A program made the position numbers and the translations under genes. 64,000 bases of DNA from Oceanospirillaceae bacterium (lineage in GTDB: Bacteria > Pseudomonadota > Gammaproteobacteria > Pseudomonadales > Balneatricaceae): the NCBI GenBank assembly GCA_013215505.1, contig JABSQZ010000004.1, positions 58,880 through 122,879 on the forward strand. Direction: 5' to 3'. A model generated the notes under the pieces. That model had not been told where the DNA came from. It made no database searches and saw only the letters and a program-made list of their open reading frames with translations. Shown piece by piece: positions 26,471-36,350 of the stretch (position 1 is the first letter of the stretch; the number at the start of each line of letters is the position of its first letter).

Positions 26471-27670
26471 ATGAAGAAAATCGCATGGATAGCGATTGGC
26501 GCGGGGCTGTTATCACAGCCCCTGGCTGCCAACGAGCTATTTTTTGAAGCGACCGCTAAGGTCAGTACTGAAGTCAGCCTGTTTTCGCAACAGGGACAGT
26601 TTAACAATCAGGACTATCGCAGTAATCTGTCTGTTGCATTAGAGCCGGAATTTTTCTGGGAGTGGAATGACGCCAGTGACAACCTGACCTTCAAACCTTT
26701 CTTTCGTGTCGACCAGAGGGACTCTAAGCGCAGCCATGCGGATATTCGCGAGCTTAGTTGGGTGCATTTAGCTGACGACTGGGAGCTGCGAACAGGTGTG
26801 CGCAAAGTTTTTTGGGGGGTCACGGAATACCAGAACTTAGTGGATGTCATCAACCAGAGCGATACTGTTGAAGGCTTGTCTAAAGGTGAAAAACTCGGCC
26901 AGCCTATGCTCAACTTATCCTTAGTGCGTGACTGGGGAATAGTCGATCTGTTCCTGTTACCGGGATTTCGCGAACAGACCTACGTCGGTGACGATGGACG
27001 GTTCAGGTCGGGTTTAGTGGTCGATAAAGACTCTACCAGCTATCAATCCAGCAAAGGCAGTAAACATGTAGATGTCGCCGCCCGCTGGAGTCATTCAGTA
27101 GATGTATACGATATAGGTCTGCACTGGTACAAAGGCACTAATCGCGCCCCGCAATATCAGGTGATTTCCAAAGAGGGTAAAGATGTACTTAAGGCTAATT
27201 ATCAGCAGATGGAGCAAGTGGGTATAGACGCTCAGGCGACCATTGAGAATTGGCTGTTAAAGAGTGAAGTGATTTACCAGGATAACCCCAGTGATAACTA
27301 CTTCGCCAGTCAGCTGGGTTTTGAATATACCTACTATGGCATTCAAGAGTCCTCGGCAGATTTGGGAATACTGATGGAGTATGGGTACGACCAAAGAGGA
27401 AAAAAAGCCAATGCCCTGTTGCAAAACGACATCGGCATCGGTGCCAGACTGGCTCTTAATGACACCCAGAGTTCATCGCTACTGATCGGAATGATCCACG
27501 ACCTGGATTTCCACAGCAATAGTTTTTCCTTCGAGGCAGATAGACGCATCGGTGAAAACTGGAAAGCTACCATCAGAGCCAGAGTATTCTCCGCGGATAA
27601 CAAGGATGACTTAGTCAGTAACTTTGCCAAAGATGACTATGTCAAAGTAATCTTTGACCGCTACTTTTAG
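26471..27670 (+). CDS. Outer-membrane beta-barrel protein of the RND/LolA-like cluster
   Basis: 399 residues with a signal peptide (cleavage near PLAA|NELFF). The mature part alternates polar and apolar residues in short strands with aromatic girdles and ends in aromatic F (VIFDRYF), typical of an outer-membrane barrel. It follows the LolA-like gene directly, so it is probably the outer-membrane partner of the RND system. No specific porin family is recognised. A terminator follows. Confidence 0.7.
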   Translation: MKKIAWIAIGAGLLSQPLAANELFFEATAKVSTEVSLFSQQGQFNNQDYRSNLSVALEPEFFWEWNDASDNLTFKPFFRVDQRDSKRSHADIRELSWVHLADDWELRTGVRKVFWGVTEYQNLVDVINQSDTVEGLSKGEKLGQPMLNLSLVRDWGIVDLFLLPGFREQTYVGDDGRFRSGLVVDKDSTSYQSSKGSKHVDVAARWSHSVDVYDIGLHWYKGTNRAPQYQVISKEGKDVLKANYQQMEQVGIDAQATIENWLLKSEVIYQDNPSDNYFASQLGFEYTYYGIQESSADLGILMEYGYDQRGKKANALLQNDIGIGARLALNDTQSSSLLIGMIHDLDFHSNSFSFEADRRIGENWKATIRARVFSADNKDDLVSNFAKDDYVKVIFDRYF

Positions 27671-27688
27671 GCAAGCATTGCACAAATG

Positions 27689-27726
27689 ATCACTTATCGG
27701 GTTCTGTCCTTTAAGTGATTTTTTTT
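27689..27726 (+). terminator. Rho-independent terminator of the RND cluster
   Basis: ATCACTTA (27689-27696) pairs with TAAGTGAT (27712-27719), followed by a run of about eight T. It lies 19 bp after the barrel gene stop. Confidence 0.75.
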
Positions 27727-27850
27727 GCCTGCTATGGCGTTTTGTCTGTTACCAGGCATGCAGCTGCTGTTAAATCTATGGTCACTGAAAGCACTCTGCT
27801 ATAGTGGTGCCTTTTTTCGCTGCTACTGCGAATGTTTTGGTCAATAACCG

Positions 27851-28990
27851 ATGAAAAATCAAGTTAAACCCAAGAGCACAAACACCTTACTAACGATGGG
27901 CAAAATATTCACTTTTATCGCCCTGAGCACCCTGATGGGTTGCGCTGCCAAACCGGGTATTTCCACTGCGGTAAATTGGAGCAAATTGGATGGCTGGCAG
28001 CAAGATGATCACAGCCAATTACTGTCGCCACTGTTGTTGCAGTGTCCTAAGTTAAAAAACAAACAAGCCGCCTGGAAGACTATTTGCCAGCGGGCCGAGT
28101 CCTTAGCGTCCGATGATTCCGGGCAAATCAAAGCGTTTTTTCAAAGACATTTTCAACCGCATAAAATTGTCGGCAACAACAGCAGTAAAACCGGCATGAT
28201 AACTGGTTACTACGAGCCTTTATTAAACGGCAGCTATGTAAAAACTTCGCGTTTCAACTACCCTCTGTACAAAAAGCCCGATAGCTTAATTAAAGTATCA
28301 GCCAGTACCAATTTACTCAAAGTTAAAGATAATCGTGCCCGCGGTAGAATTCACTTAGGTCAAACGGTGGCTTTTTATTCTCGCGCACAAATAGACGGGC
28401 CAAAACAACCACTGGCTGGAAACGAATTACTTTGGGTAGATAGCAGCGATGATGCTTTTTTCCTACATATCCAAGGTTCTGGATTAGTACAAATGACTGA
28501 TGGATCTGTAGTGGGTGTTGGTTATGCAGAACAAAATGGGCACCCCTACCGGGCTATCGGCAGAGACCTTATTGAAATGCAGCAGATAAGCAAAGAAAAT
28601 ATCTCTCTACAGTCAATCAAAGCTTGGTTAACAGCCAACCCGGACCAGGCAACAGCACTGAAAAACAACAATCCCAGCTATATCTTTTTTAACTTGCGCG
28701 AAAACGTAGAGCAGGGACCGCGAGGCTCACTAAATGTGCCATTAACCCCGGAGCGCTCTGTGGCGGTGGATAGAAAAATCATCCCCTTAGGCAGCCCGCT
28801 ATGGCTCAGCACCAAACTTCCTAACAGTTCAGCGCTGTATCAGCGATTAGTTTTCGCCCAAGATACAGGTGGTGCAATTACCGGACCTATACGTGCAGAT
28901 GTTTTTTTCGGCCGCGGAGAGCGTGCAGAAAAATTGGCCGGTGAAATGAAACAACAGGGTTCGATCTTTATTTTATTACCAAAAATTTAG
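27851..28990 (+). CDS. mltA: Membrane-bound lytic murein transglycosylase A
   Basis: 379 residues, a lipoprotein: hydrophobic signal then lipobox LSTLMGC with Cys31. The MltA domain is recognisable from GYYEPLLNGS, ELLWVDSSDDAFFLHIQGSG and the substrate-groove region. The C-terminal 3D domain has QDTGGAITGP, RADVF and the catalytic aspartate region. It cleaves the glycan strands of peptidoglycan to 1,6-anhydro ends at the outer membrane. A second ATG (codon 16) would also give a good signal peptide. It is a single gene with no partners nearby. Confidence 0.95.
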   Translation: MKNQVKPKSTNTLLTMGKIFTFIALSTLMGCAAKPGISTAVNWSKLDGWQQDDHSQLLSPLLLQCPKLKNKQAAWKTICQRAESLASDDSGQIKAFFQRHFQPHKIVGNNSSKTGMITGYYEPLLNGSYVKTSRFNYPLYKKPDSLIKVSASTNLLKVKDNRARGRIHLGQTVAFYSRAQIDGPKQPLAGNELLWVDSSDDAFFLHIQGSGLVQMTDGSVVGVGYAEQNGHPYRAIGRDLIEMQQISKENISLQSIKAWLTANPDQATALKNNNPSYIFFNLRENVEQGPRGSLNVPLTPERSVAVDRKIIPLGSPLWLSTKLPNSSALYQRLVFAQDTGGAITGPIRADVFFGRGERAEKLAGEMKQQGSIFILLPKI

Positions 28991-29295
28991 CACTAGAGTG
29001 CGCCGTTAAAGCTTAACTAGCTAGCTGCTGTGAGCTTTAGCAGGTCAATGGAACCCCTTTGTAGCTCTTTATAGTAAAGCCTTCACTGAAGCTATGACCC
29101 TTACTGTTTGCAATTGACTACGGCTGACACCCCCACTACTCTTTTTCTATTAATGCCCACCATCAGTGCGATTAGATCCTTTATTTTCCATCACTTTATA
29201 CTATTCTTTAGTTAAATCTTATAGCGCTGCGTCAACAGTAAAACTAAGGGGCAGGCCCGTCAGATAATTCGATTAACTTATTACTCGAGGTCTAC
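28991..29295. other. Intergenic gap, 305 bp
   Basis: It contains competing inverted repeats around 29005-29043 (TAAAGCT ... AGCTTTA and CTGCT ... AGCAG) shortly after mltA. They may terminate mltA but have no T-tract. No gene seen. Confidence 0.4.
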
Positions 29296-30066
29296 ATGAG
29301 GAAAATTCTATCGCTTTTACTCGCCAGCTTAACGTTGTGTTTCAGTGGCCTCACTATGGCCACCCCTGAAACTATCCTCATTTACAGTTACCACAACCAC
29401 CCACCTTTTGTTACAGGCTCGTACACAGGACTAACTTATGACTTAGCCGAAGCACTGAATAAGAAAGCAGCGGGTCGCTACAATTTTCAAGTCAGTATTG
29501 TTCCGCGTAGCCGACTCAACTACTACCTGAAAAATTGGATCGACGGTAAGTGCCCCGACAGCAACTGTGAGCAGAATTGGTTAGTGCCCTGGGTTAATCC
29601 AAAGTGGGGCTTTATCCGAGGAGAACGCGATAATTATCTTTGGCACCCGTTATTTACTGACAGTAATGTCATCGTCTCACTGGTCACTGACTCTTTCATC
29701 TACAGTAGCCCTGATTCATTAAAAGGACGGGTATTGGCAGGCATGCGCGGTCACCGCTACGTAGGTATAGATGAATTAGTGGATCGGGGGGAAATTACCC
29801 GCATTGATGGCAACCGAGAGCGCGACAACATTATGAAGGTGTTGATCAATCGGGTCACAGCCACTTTACTGCCTACCTCCACCATGCAGTATTTGTTAAA
29901 AAATGATAAGGAAATAAAAGCCAAGGCAGAACAGTTAAAGCTCGGTGATGAAAAACACCAAATTTACGTCCGGCACTTGATGTTGCCTGAAACCCGCACT
30001 GATTTATTGCTACTTATTGAAAGTATTCCGGTGCAGCAGCTAGTCAATATAGAGCTGGCTAAGTAA
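29296..30066 (+). CDS. Periplasmic substrate-binding protein (SBP_bac_3-like)
   Basis: 256 residues with a signal peptide (cleavage after GLTMA, about residue 22). The fold of type-2 periplasmic binding proteins is suggested by ILIYSYHNHPPFVTGSYTGLTYDLAEALN at the N-terminus and by RVLAGMRGHRYVGIDELV later. It would bind a small solute in the periplasm. A sensor histidine kinase follows 2 bp later, so this protein is probably its input sensor rather than a transport component. No permease is nearby. The ligand is unknown. Confidence 0.8.
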   Translation: MRKILSLLLASLTLCFSGLTMATPETILIYSYHNHPPFVTGSYTGLTYDLAEALNKKAAGRYNFQVSIVPRSRLNYYLKNWIDGKCPDSNCEQNWLVPWVNPKWGFIRGERDNYLWHPLFTDSNVIVSLVTDSFIYSSPDSLKGRVLAGMRGHRYVGIDELVDRGEITRIDGNRERDNIMKVLINRVTATLLPTSTMQYLLKNDKEIKAKAEQLKLGDEKHQIYVRHLMLPETRTDLLLLIESIPVQQLVNIELAK

Positions 30067-30068
30067 TT

Positions 30069-32081
30069 ATGGATTATCAAAAAGTGCCTTTGACCCAATC
30101 CATAGGCGTAGAGCTGCTGAAAAAAATATTTGGCGTCTACTGTATCGCCGCTATTTTTATTACCTTGTTTCAGGGTTGGCTCGAATATTCTCAAACCAGA
30201 AACCGGGTAGTTCAGTACATGATAGAGCACCAGCCATTAGTAGAAGATGGTCTGGCAAATGCCTTATGGCATCTGGATCAGCCGTTGATGGACAGTCTAA
30301 TTAAAGGCATTTTATCGCAAAGCACTATTATTGGTGTCAGTGTATACAATGACAAAGGTGAAATTCTGGCACAGGGAGGCAATACAAAAATTGCTAGCAG
30401 CACCCGGCCTATGCTCACAAAGTCAGCTGAGGAAATCGACAGTGACCGATATAGGCACCAATTTTCATTATTTGATCCTAATAAATTAACCACTGGCGCC
30501 ATTGGGCAGGCGGTCTTTTACACCGGCAATGATGTTGTCATAGAAGAAGTCAAACCGACCTTAATTTCGCTATTGACAGCCGCGGTGGTCAAAACATTGA
30601 TACTCTGGAGTGTTTTTATCTACTTTGGACAAATATTATTGAGTCGTCCACTCAATCAATTAATGGCGTTAGTGCGTAAATTACCGATGGATAGCGACGA
30701 CAGCACCGATCCACCAAAAAAACATAAACTGAATGAATTGCAGCTGTTTGAATTTGCCTTAACGGATATCACTCAAAAGTTACGTCATACTTTGCGTTCG
30801 CTGCGATCTTCGAACGACCAGTTAAGCAAGATCAACTTACATTTGCTGCGGGCGATAGAACAGAGTCCGACTCTCTCTACTATTCTTTCAGCACAGGGCA
30901 AAGTGCTGTATGCCACTCCCAGTTTAGCTGAGCTGACCGGTTTTAATCCGCAGGAAATTCAAACACTGTTCGATCAGAATTTTGTCAAAGCACTGCCGTT
31001 TCAATCGCTGGTAACACGCTCAATTAATAAGAATTCTAAACAGCAAAAGTGGAGCGGTGAAGTAAAAATTCGCAACAAGGCCGGGCAGAACATCTATTTG
31101 CACGCCAGTTTGTCCCCGGTCTATTCCGAGCAAGGTCAAATTGAAGACTACTTGTTTTCAGCTAACAACATCACCGAACTGAAACAGCTGGAATTGGAAT
31201 TAAAAGAAAAAAATATTCAACAACAACAAAACATAGTACGTCTGCAAGACACTAAAAATCAACTGCTACAATCTGAGAAGATGGCATCAATAGGACAGCT
31301 TGCCGCCGGGGTAGCCCATGAGATCAATAACCCGGTGGGTTTTATCAATGCCAATGTTGACACTTTAAATAATTACCTGGTGGATCTGTTCAGCCTCATT
31401 GAACAGTACGAACGGCAATCTGCAGACCCTGCGCTTGGCTATCAAGGTAGCGCCAAACTGAGTAAAGATATTGACCTGGATTTTCTGCGCCACGATATCC
31501 CGGAAATGCTTAAAGAGACCCAGGAAGGGTTGCAGAGGGTTAAAAAGATAGTCGCTGACTTAATGCTTTTTTCTCGCACTAATGAAACTGAATTTGAAAG
31601 TTACGATTTACGTTTAGTACTTGAAAGTACATTGAATGTTGCCTGGCACGAGCTTAAATATAAGGCGGAGATTATTAAAGAACTGGATGATATACCTTTT
31701 ATCGACTGTATTCCCTCTCAGTTAAATCAAGTATTTATGAATTTGCTAATCAACGCCTGTCAGGCATTGCCAGAGCGGGGGACTATCACTCTACGCAGCA
31801 AAAATGATGGCGATTTTGTCATTATTGAAATAGAAGATAGCGGTTGCGGTATCGAACCTGAAAATATAAGTCGTTTGTTCGATCCCTTTTTTACCACTAA
31901 AGAGATTGGCAGTGGTACAGGTTTAGGTTTATCAGTCTCCTATAGCATCATCAAAAAACACCAGGGCGAAATCAGTGTTGAGAGCCAGCTTGGCAGCGGC
32001 AGCTGTTTCTCTATCAGACTGCCGATAAGACAACCTGAAGTTAAACAGTTGCCAGTGGATATCGCTAACAGTGCGACTTAG
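30069..32081 (+). CDS. Membrane sensor histidine kinase with PAS domain
   Basis: 670 residues. An N-terminal membrane helix (about 20-40), a periplasmic segment and a second helix (about 165-195) bracket the sensor region. A PAS domain (about 255-370, LSTILSAQGKVLYATPS) is followed by the phosphoacceptor helix with H in GVAHEINNPVGFI (about 417) and an HATPase domain with N-box NQVFMNLLINACQALP, G1 IEDSGCGI and G2 GSGTGLGLS. It should autophosphorylate in response to the adjacent binding protein. No response regulator is encoded in the neighbourhood, so its partner is elsewhere. Confidence 0.93.
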   Translation: MDYQKVPLTQSIGVELLKKIFGVYCIAAIFITLFQGWLEYSQTRNRVVQYMIEHQPLVEDGLANALWHLDQPLMDSLIKGILSQSTIIGVSVYNDKGEILAQGGNTKIASSTRPMLTKSAEEIDSDRYRHQFSLFDPNKLTTGAIGQAVFYTGNDVVIEEVKPTLISLLTAAVVKTLILWSVFIYFGQILLSRPLNQLMALVRKLPMDSDDSTDPPKKHKLNELQLFEFALTDITQKLRHTLRSLRSSNDQLSKINLHLLRAIEQSPTLSTILSAQGKVLYATPSLAELTGFNPQEIQTLFDQNFVKALPFQSLVTRSINKNSKQQKWSGEVKIRNKAGQNIYLHASLSPVYSEQGQIEDYLFSANNITELKQLELELKEKNIQQQQNIVRLQDTKNQLLQSEKMASIGQLAAGVAHEINNPVGFINANVDTLNNYLVDLFSLIEQYERQSADPALGYQGSAKLSKDIDLDFLRHDIPEMLKETQEGLQRVKKIVADLMLFSRTNETEFESYDLRLVLESTLNVAWHELKYKAEIIKELDDIPFIDCIPSQLNQVFMNLLINACQALPERGTITLRSKNDGDFVIIEIEDSGCGIEPENISRLFDPFFTTKEIGSGTGLGLSVSYSIIKKHQGEISVESQLGSGSCFSIRLPIRQPEVKQLPVDIANSAT

Positions 32082-32087
32082 TCGTGG

Positions 32088-32687
32088 TTAATCTACCAGC
32101 TCTATACCTAAGCCCTCTAATAACCTGACAGCTTCATAGCGGCTAAATTTGGCGCCTTTGATACTGTTATTTTCGATATCTATCTGATAATTACTCGCTT
32201 CACTAAAATCAACGCCAGACAGATTAGTTTTGCTGAAGAGGCTACCGGTCAAGTCTGAATGACTAAAACTGCCCTGATTAAAGTCCCCTTCCCTGAAATC
32301 GACATCGCGGCAGCGACAATCAATAATTTTAAGCCCCTGCAGCTGCAGAGAAAAAAAACTGCTATCATTTAGCACTGACTGATCGAACACAACTTGAGAA
32401 TCCAGTGCAATACTCGGCCAGTGGACTCTGCTCCAGTCAATAGCTAACAGTTTGCACTGTTTAAAAAGCACTTCATGCAACCGGCAGTCCTGTAGCGATA
32501 CTAAACTTAGATTAGAATTTGAGAAATCACATTCTAGAAAATGACAATTGATAAAAGACGACTCATTAAAATCACAGTTTTCGAAGTGACAATCTTCAAA
32601 ACTGATGTCAATAAACTCAGCCCCCGTTAAAGTGACTTGTTTGAAGTGTTCTGCATAATAAGATGTTTCAGTGAATTGAAAAGCCAT
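32088..32687 (-). CDS. Pentapeptide-repeat protein
   Basis: 199 residues. Most of the sequence fits five-residue periods with centre F/L (EDCHF ENCDF NESSF INCHF LECDF SNSNL), broken near residue 80-120 and then resuming, and ending in a non-repetitive SRYEAVRLLEGLGIELV tail. This two-block layout is shared by Qnr/MfpA-type DNA-gyrase-protecting proteins and by unrelated pentapeptide proteins. No signal peptide, so cytosolic. Gyrase protection is only a possibility. Its 3' end faces the kinase gene, 6 bp apart. Confidence 0.8.
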   Translation of the reverse strand: MAFQFTETSYYAEHFKQVTLTGAEFIDISFEDCHFENCDFNESSFINCHFLECDFSNSNLSLVSLQDCRLHEVLFKQCKLLAIDWSRVHWPSIALDSQVVFDQSVLNDSSFFSLQLQGLKIIDCRCRDVDFREGDFNQGSFSHSDLTGSLFSKTNLSGVDFSEASNYQIDIENNSIKGAKFSRYEAVRLLEGLGIELVD

Positions 32688-32715
32688 AGTGAGTCTCTGG
32701 ATGGGGGGAGGATAA

Positions 32716-33141
32716 TTATTCTGTTTTGCCAGTGGATTTTTTGAACACTAAAGGCAGCCGCTGTTGGTACCAACTGATAATACCGCCGCGCATATTATAA
32801 ACCTTGCGAAATCCCAGTTGCTGCATCAGCGCAAAAGTACGGGTACTTCTCACGCCAGTTCGACAGTACAGCAGGTAGGTTTTATCCCTGTCTAAAGCTG
32901 CCACATCAACGGCGAAATTTGCAGCGTAAAAATCAAGCTTGTGAGCCCCCTTTATATGGACTTCACTAAACTCTTGATCGGTTCGCACATCCAGCAGGTA
33001 AAAATTTTCACTATTAGCCCGGGTTGCAATTATTTGTTGCGCATCCAGCGCAGAAATATTTGTAAACGCACTCTCAACAGCCGCGGCTGAAAAGGTGATT
33101 GCAGCCAAGAGAATAAAAGTAAAGTAACGCAGCATAATCAC
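32716..33141 (-). CDS. Periplasmic rhodanese-domain protein
   Basis: 141 residues. Signal peptide at about 1-24 (FILLAAITFSAAAVESA), then a rhodanese domain with the active-site cysteine in LLYCRTGVRST and GGIISWYQQ near the end. It would transfer sulfane sulfur, or merely use the fold, in the periplasm. It follows the propionate operon on the same strand, but a terminator lies between, so it is probably a separate gene. Confidence 0.87.
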   Translation of the reverse strand: MIMLRYFTFILLAAITFSAAAVESAFTNISALDAQQIIATRANSENFYLLDVRTDQEFSEVHIKGAHKLDFYAANFAVDVAALDRDKTYLLYCRTGVRSTRTFALMQQLGFRKVYNMRGGIISWYQQRLPLVFKKSTGKTE

Positions 33142-33231
33142 AGTAAGTTTAATCCTTTGAGTTTATTAACAGCACAAAAGTAGACAACAACTGCAATAAA
33201 AGTTCCTCTCTGGTGAACACAACATAGGGAT

Positions 33232-33255
33232 AAAAAGCGATCTGAAGACCGCTTT
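33232..33255 (-). terminator. Terminator of the propionate operon
   Basis: On the minus strand AAAGCG and CGCTTT (plus 33234-33239 and 33250-33255) form a 6-bp stem with a 10-nt loop, followed by TTAT. It lies 14 bp downstream of the prpD stop. Confidence 0.6.
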
Positions 33256-33268
33256 CAGCACCCTTGAA

Positions 33269-34753
33269 TCAGATCACAAATAAGTCCATAAACTCATTCA
33301 CAGCAGTCTTTTCCAGCTTTGTCTGATCGGTACACAATTGGTAGATAGTTTGACTGCGGTCAGCGGGAAATCGGGTGGCTAAATTAGCCTGAAATTTTTT
33401 CTCCAGCAGAGGTATCCCCTGCGCTCGGCGTCTACGATGGCCAATCGGATATTCCACCACCACTTCTTCTGTCGCTGTGCCATCGATGAAGTAAATCTGA
33501 ATCGCATTGGCGATAGAGCGCTTATTTGGATCGTAGTAATCCTCACAGTACTGTGGCACTTCTTCGATCTGCATTTTTTCTCGCAATTCATCAATCAGAG
33601 GATTGTCACGGTGAAAATCGTCTTCATAGTGCTCCGCTATTAAGCCACCAAAAATCAGTGGTACTGCCGTCATATATTGAATGCAGTGATCGCGATCTGC
33701 GGGATTGGCCAATGGCCCCTGTTTGGAAATAATCCGCACCGCCGAATCGTGCGTGCGGATCACTATTTTAGCTATTTCAGAGAGTCGATCTACAACCAGA
33801 GGATGCAACTTAACCGCCGCTTCACACGCGGTTTGTGCGTGGAACTCAGCGGGGAAAGAGATTTTAAACAACACATTTTCCATCACATATGTGCCGTAAC
33901 TCTGTGAAAAACTAAAGGTTTGCTTATCCGCAGTTTTTAGCTGCTGGTCCGCGACGTTCTTGTTGAAAGAGACAGCGTAAAAGCCCCATTGCTTGGCAGT
34001 CAGTACCCCGGGGATCCCCATTTCACCGCGCATGGACATGTCCGCTAAACGCACCGCTCTGGAAGTTGCATCACCTGCCGCCCAGGATTTTCGCGATCCG
34101 GCATTCGGTGCATGGCGGTATGTACGCAGCGCACAGCCATCGACCCATGCCTGAGAGATAGCCGCCATAATCTGCTCGCGATCCCCGCCGAGCATTTTTG
34201 TCACTACCGCGACAGATGCAACCCTGACCAACAATACATGGCATAAACCCACCCGGTTAAACGAGTTTTCCAGTGCTATCACACCTTGAATTTCATGCGC
34301 TAAAATCATTGCCTCTAACACTTCGCGCATTAGTAGCGGGGATTTTCCCTGGGATATTCGCAACTGCGATAAGTGATCGGCGACCGCCAAAATACCGCCT
34401 AAATTGTCCGACGGATGCCCCCATTCAGCGGCTAACCAAGTATCGTTGTAATCTAACCAGCGAATGATACAACCTATATCCCAGGCTGCTTTCACAGGAT
34501 CTAACCGGTACGAGGTACCTGGGACCCGAGCACCATTGGGCACTTGCGTTCCCTCAACGATAGGACCCAAATGTTTAGTACACTCGGGGAAGCGCAGCGC
34601 TAACAGACCACAGCCCAAAGTATCCATCAGGCAGTTGCGGGCCGTATCTAGCGCCTCGGCGGATTCGATTTTAAAGTGGATCACGTAATCGGCGATGTCT
34701 TGAATGACAGTATCGTAATCAGGACGATTGTTCAGGTCTACATTTACACTCAT
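33269..34753 (-). CDS. prpD: 2-Methylcitrate dehydratase PrpD
   Basis: 494 residues from ATG 34753 (GGAG 10 nt upstream), the usual length. MmgE/PrpD-family features include [19 protein letters not shown]-like [23 protein letters not shown] and [20 protein letters not shown]. It dehydrates 2-methylcitrate to 2-methyl-cis-aconitate in propionate breakdown. It is the last gene of the operon and duplicates the AcnD step without needing an Fe-S cluster, so the operon holds two dehydratase routes. A 260-bp gap separates it from prpF. Confidence 0.95.
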   Translation of the reverse strand: MSVNVDLNNRPDYDTVIQDIADYVIHFKIESAEALDTARNCLMDTLGCGLLALRFPECTKHLGPIVEGTQVPNGARVPGTSYRLDPVKAAWDIGCIIRWLDYNDTWLAAEWGHPSDNLGGILAVADHLSQLRISQGKSPLLMREVLEAMILAHEIQGVIALENSFNRVGLCHVLLVRVASVAVVTKMLGGDREQIMAAISQAWVDGCALRTYRHAPNAGSRKSWAAGDATSRAVRLADMSMRGEMGIPGVLTAKQWGFYAVSFNKNVADQQLKTADKQTFSFSQSYGTYVMENVLFKISFPAEFHAQTACEAAVKLHPLVVDRLSEIAKIVIRTHDSAVRIISKQGPLANPADRDHCIQYMTAVPLIFGGLIAEHYEDDFHRDNPLIDELREKMQIEEVPQYCEDYYDPNKRSIANAIQIYFIDGTATEEVVVEYPIGHRRRRAQGIPLLEKKFQANLATRFPADRSQTIYQLCTDQTKLEKTAVNEFMDLFVI

Positions 34754-35014
34754 TGGGCAAAATCTCCAGGTTAAATTAAAGTGGCAAAAGTGCTTATTAC
34801 CTTTGCGGGACTTGTAAATTTCAACGCTGCGTGAACCGCCGAGACAAAAGTCAGCGGTGACACAGCCAGGGAGAGTGAGGATTCTATGATCCCACCCTCC
34901 CAACCAGGTTCTGCCATTAATGCGTTGGCTAACAGTACTTTGCTGCTGGCTACAAAAATATGCTCTAAGTATTTTTGCTCTGTTTTAGATTTTAAAGCTA
35001 TTTAGCTGAATGAA

Positions 35015-36193
35015 TTAAAAGCTGTCTCCTGGAATTCTCACCCACCCTTCCATCAACACTCTGGCGCTGCGACTCATCACTGCCTTGTCAGCAGTCCACT
35101 GCCCCGCCACTAAGCTCGCCTTAGCACCCACCAGTAAAGTACCTGATGGATGACCAAAGTTAACTTCATCGCGCTCTCCGCCACCGGCAGCAAGGTTGAC
35201 TAATGTCCCTGGTATTGCAGCAGCAGTACCAATAGCCACAGCGGCTGTACCCATCATGGCATGATGCAGTTTACCCATAGACAACGCGCGCACCGACAAA
35301 TCTATATCCGCTGCTGCAATGCTCTTGCCACTGGATGACAGGTAATCAGCACTTGTAGCTACTATCGCGACTTTCGGTGTATGTTGGCGGGCTGCCGCTT
35401 CGTCAATGTGGCCAATAAGCCCCATCTGCACTGCACCGTGGCTGCGGATAGCCTCGAACATGGCCAGCGCCTTCTCATCAGTATTGATGTCATCTTGCAA
35501 TTCAGTACCGCTATAACCTAACTCTGCTGCGTTAACAAAAATAGTCGGTATCCCTGCGTTTATCATAGTTGCCGATAATGTACCCACTCCTGGTACTACC
35601 AGATCATCAACAATATTACCGGTTGGGAACATTGCCCCATCGCCACCCGCTGGGTCCAAAAATTCAACTTGTATTTTTGCCGCCGCAAAAGTCACACCAT
35701 CGAGTTGGAAATCTCCGGTTTCCTGCACTTCGCCATTGCTGATAGGCACATGCGCAATAATAGTTTTACTGATATTTTTCTGCCAGATACGCACTGTGGC
35801 AATGCCATTTTCTGGTATGCACTGTGCATCTACTAAGCCACTGCTGATAGCAAAGGCACCGACAGCCGCCGACAAATTACCGCAGTTGCCACTCCAATCG
35901 ACAAATGCTCTATCGATGGCGACTTGACCAAACAAATAGTCCACATCGTGATCAGCCACCGTACTTTTAGCGACTATCACTGTTTTACTGGTACTGGAAG
36001 TCGCACCGCCCATGCCGTCAGTTTGTTTACCGTAAGGGTCCGGACTGCCGATTACCCGCAGCAACATTGCATCGCGGGCAGCTCCTGCAACTTGTGCCCT
36101 TTTCGGTAAATCTTGTAATGAGAAAAATACACCTTTACTGGTGCCACCGCGTATATAAGTGGCTGGTATTTTTATTTGTGCTACATGGGACAT
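35015..36193 (-). CDS. prpF: 2-Methylaconitate cis-trans isomerase PrpF
   Basis: 392 residues. PrpF features include the N-terminal IPATYIRGGTSKGVFF and GGATSSTSKTVIVAKS, and DWSGNCGNLSAAVGAFAI with its conserved CGN. It isomerises 2-methyl-trans-aconitate produced by AcnD to the cis form, and is required when AcnD is used. It lies 157 bp downstream of acnD, with a 12-bp hairpin (36298-36326) in the gap. Confidence 0.95.
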   Translation of the reverse strand: MSHVAQIKIPATYIRGGTSKGVFFSLQDLPKRAQVAGAARDAMLLRVIGSPDPYGKQTDGMGGATSSTSKTVIVAKSTVADHDVDYLFGQVAIDRAFVDWSGNCGNLSAAVGAFAISSGLVDAQCIPENGIATVRIWQKNISKTIIAHVPISNGEVQETGDFQLDGVTFAAAKIQVEFLDPAGGDGAMFPTGNIVDDLVVPGVGTLSATMINAGIPTIFVNAAELGYSGTELQDDINTDEKALAMFEAIRSHGAVQMGLIGHIDEAAARQHTPKVAIVATSADYLSSSGKSIAAADIDLSVRALSMGKLHHAMMGTAAVAIGTAAAIPGTLVNLAAGGGERDEVNFGHPSGTLLVGAKASLVAGQWTADKAVMSRSARVLMEGWVRIPGDSF

Positions 36194-36297
36194 GAAACAT
36201 TATCCTATTTATAAGCTAAACTGCGCATAAATGCGCAGCAGTTAAATCCTAGAAACCTAAGTGACAGCCTCTACTTATTAACTACATATCGTAGATA

Positions 36298-36326
36298 AAC
36301 ATCACCGACCTTAAGCCGATGATGTT
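36298..36326 (-). other. Intra-operon hairpin between acnD and prpF
   Basis: Arms 36298-36309 and 36315-36326 pair over 12 bp allowing two G-U wobbles, with a 5-nt loop. No T-tract follows. It may stabilise or attenuate the mRNA between acnD and prpF. Confidence 0.45.
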
Positions 36327-36350
36327 ATTTGTAACTTCACAACTTTTCAG

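Noticed and set aside
32088..32687. Calling the pentapeptide protein a quinolone-resistance Qnr
   Set aside because: Length and two-block layout are similar, but no Qnr-specific loop or motif could be confirmed by eye.
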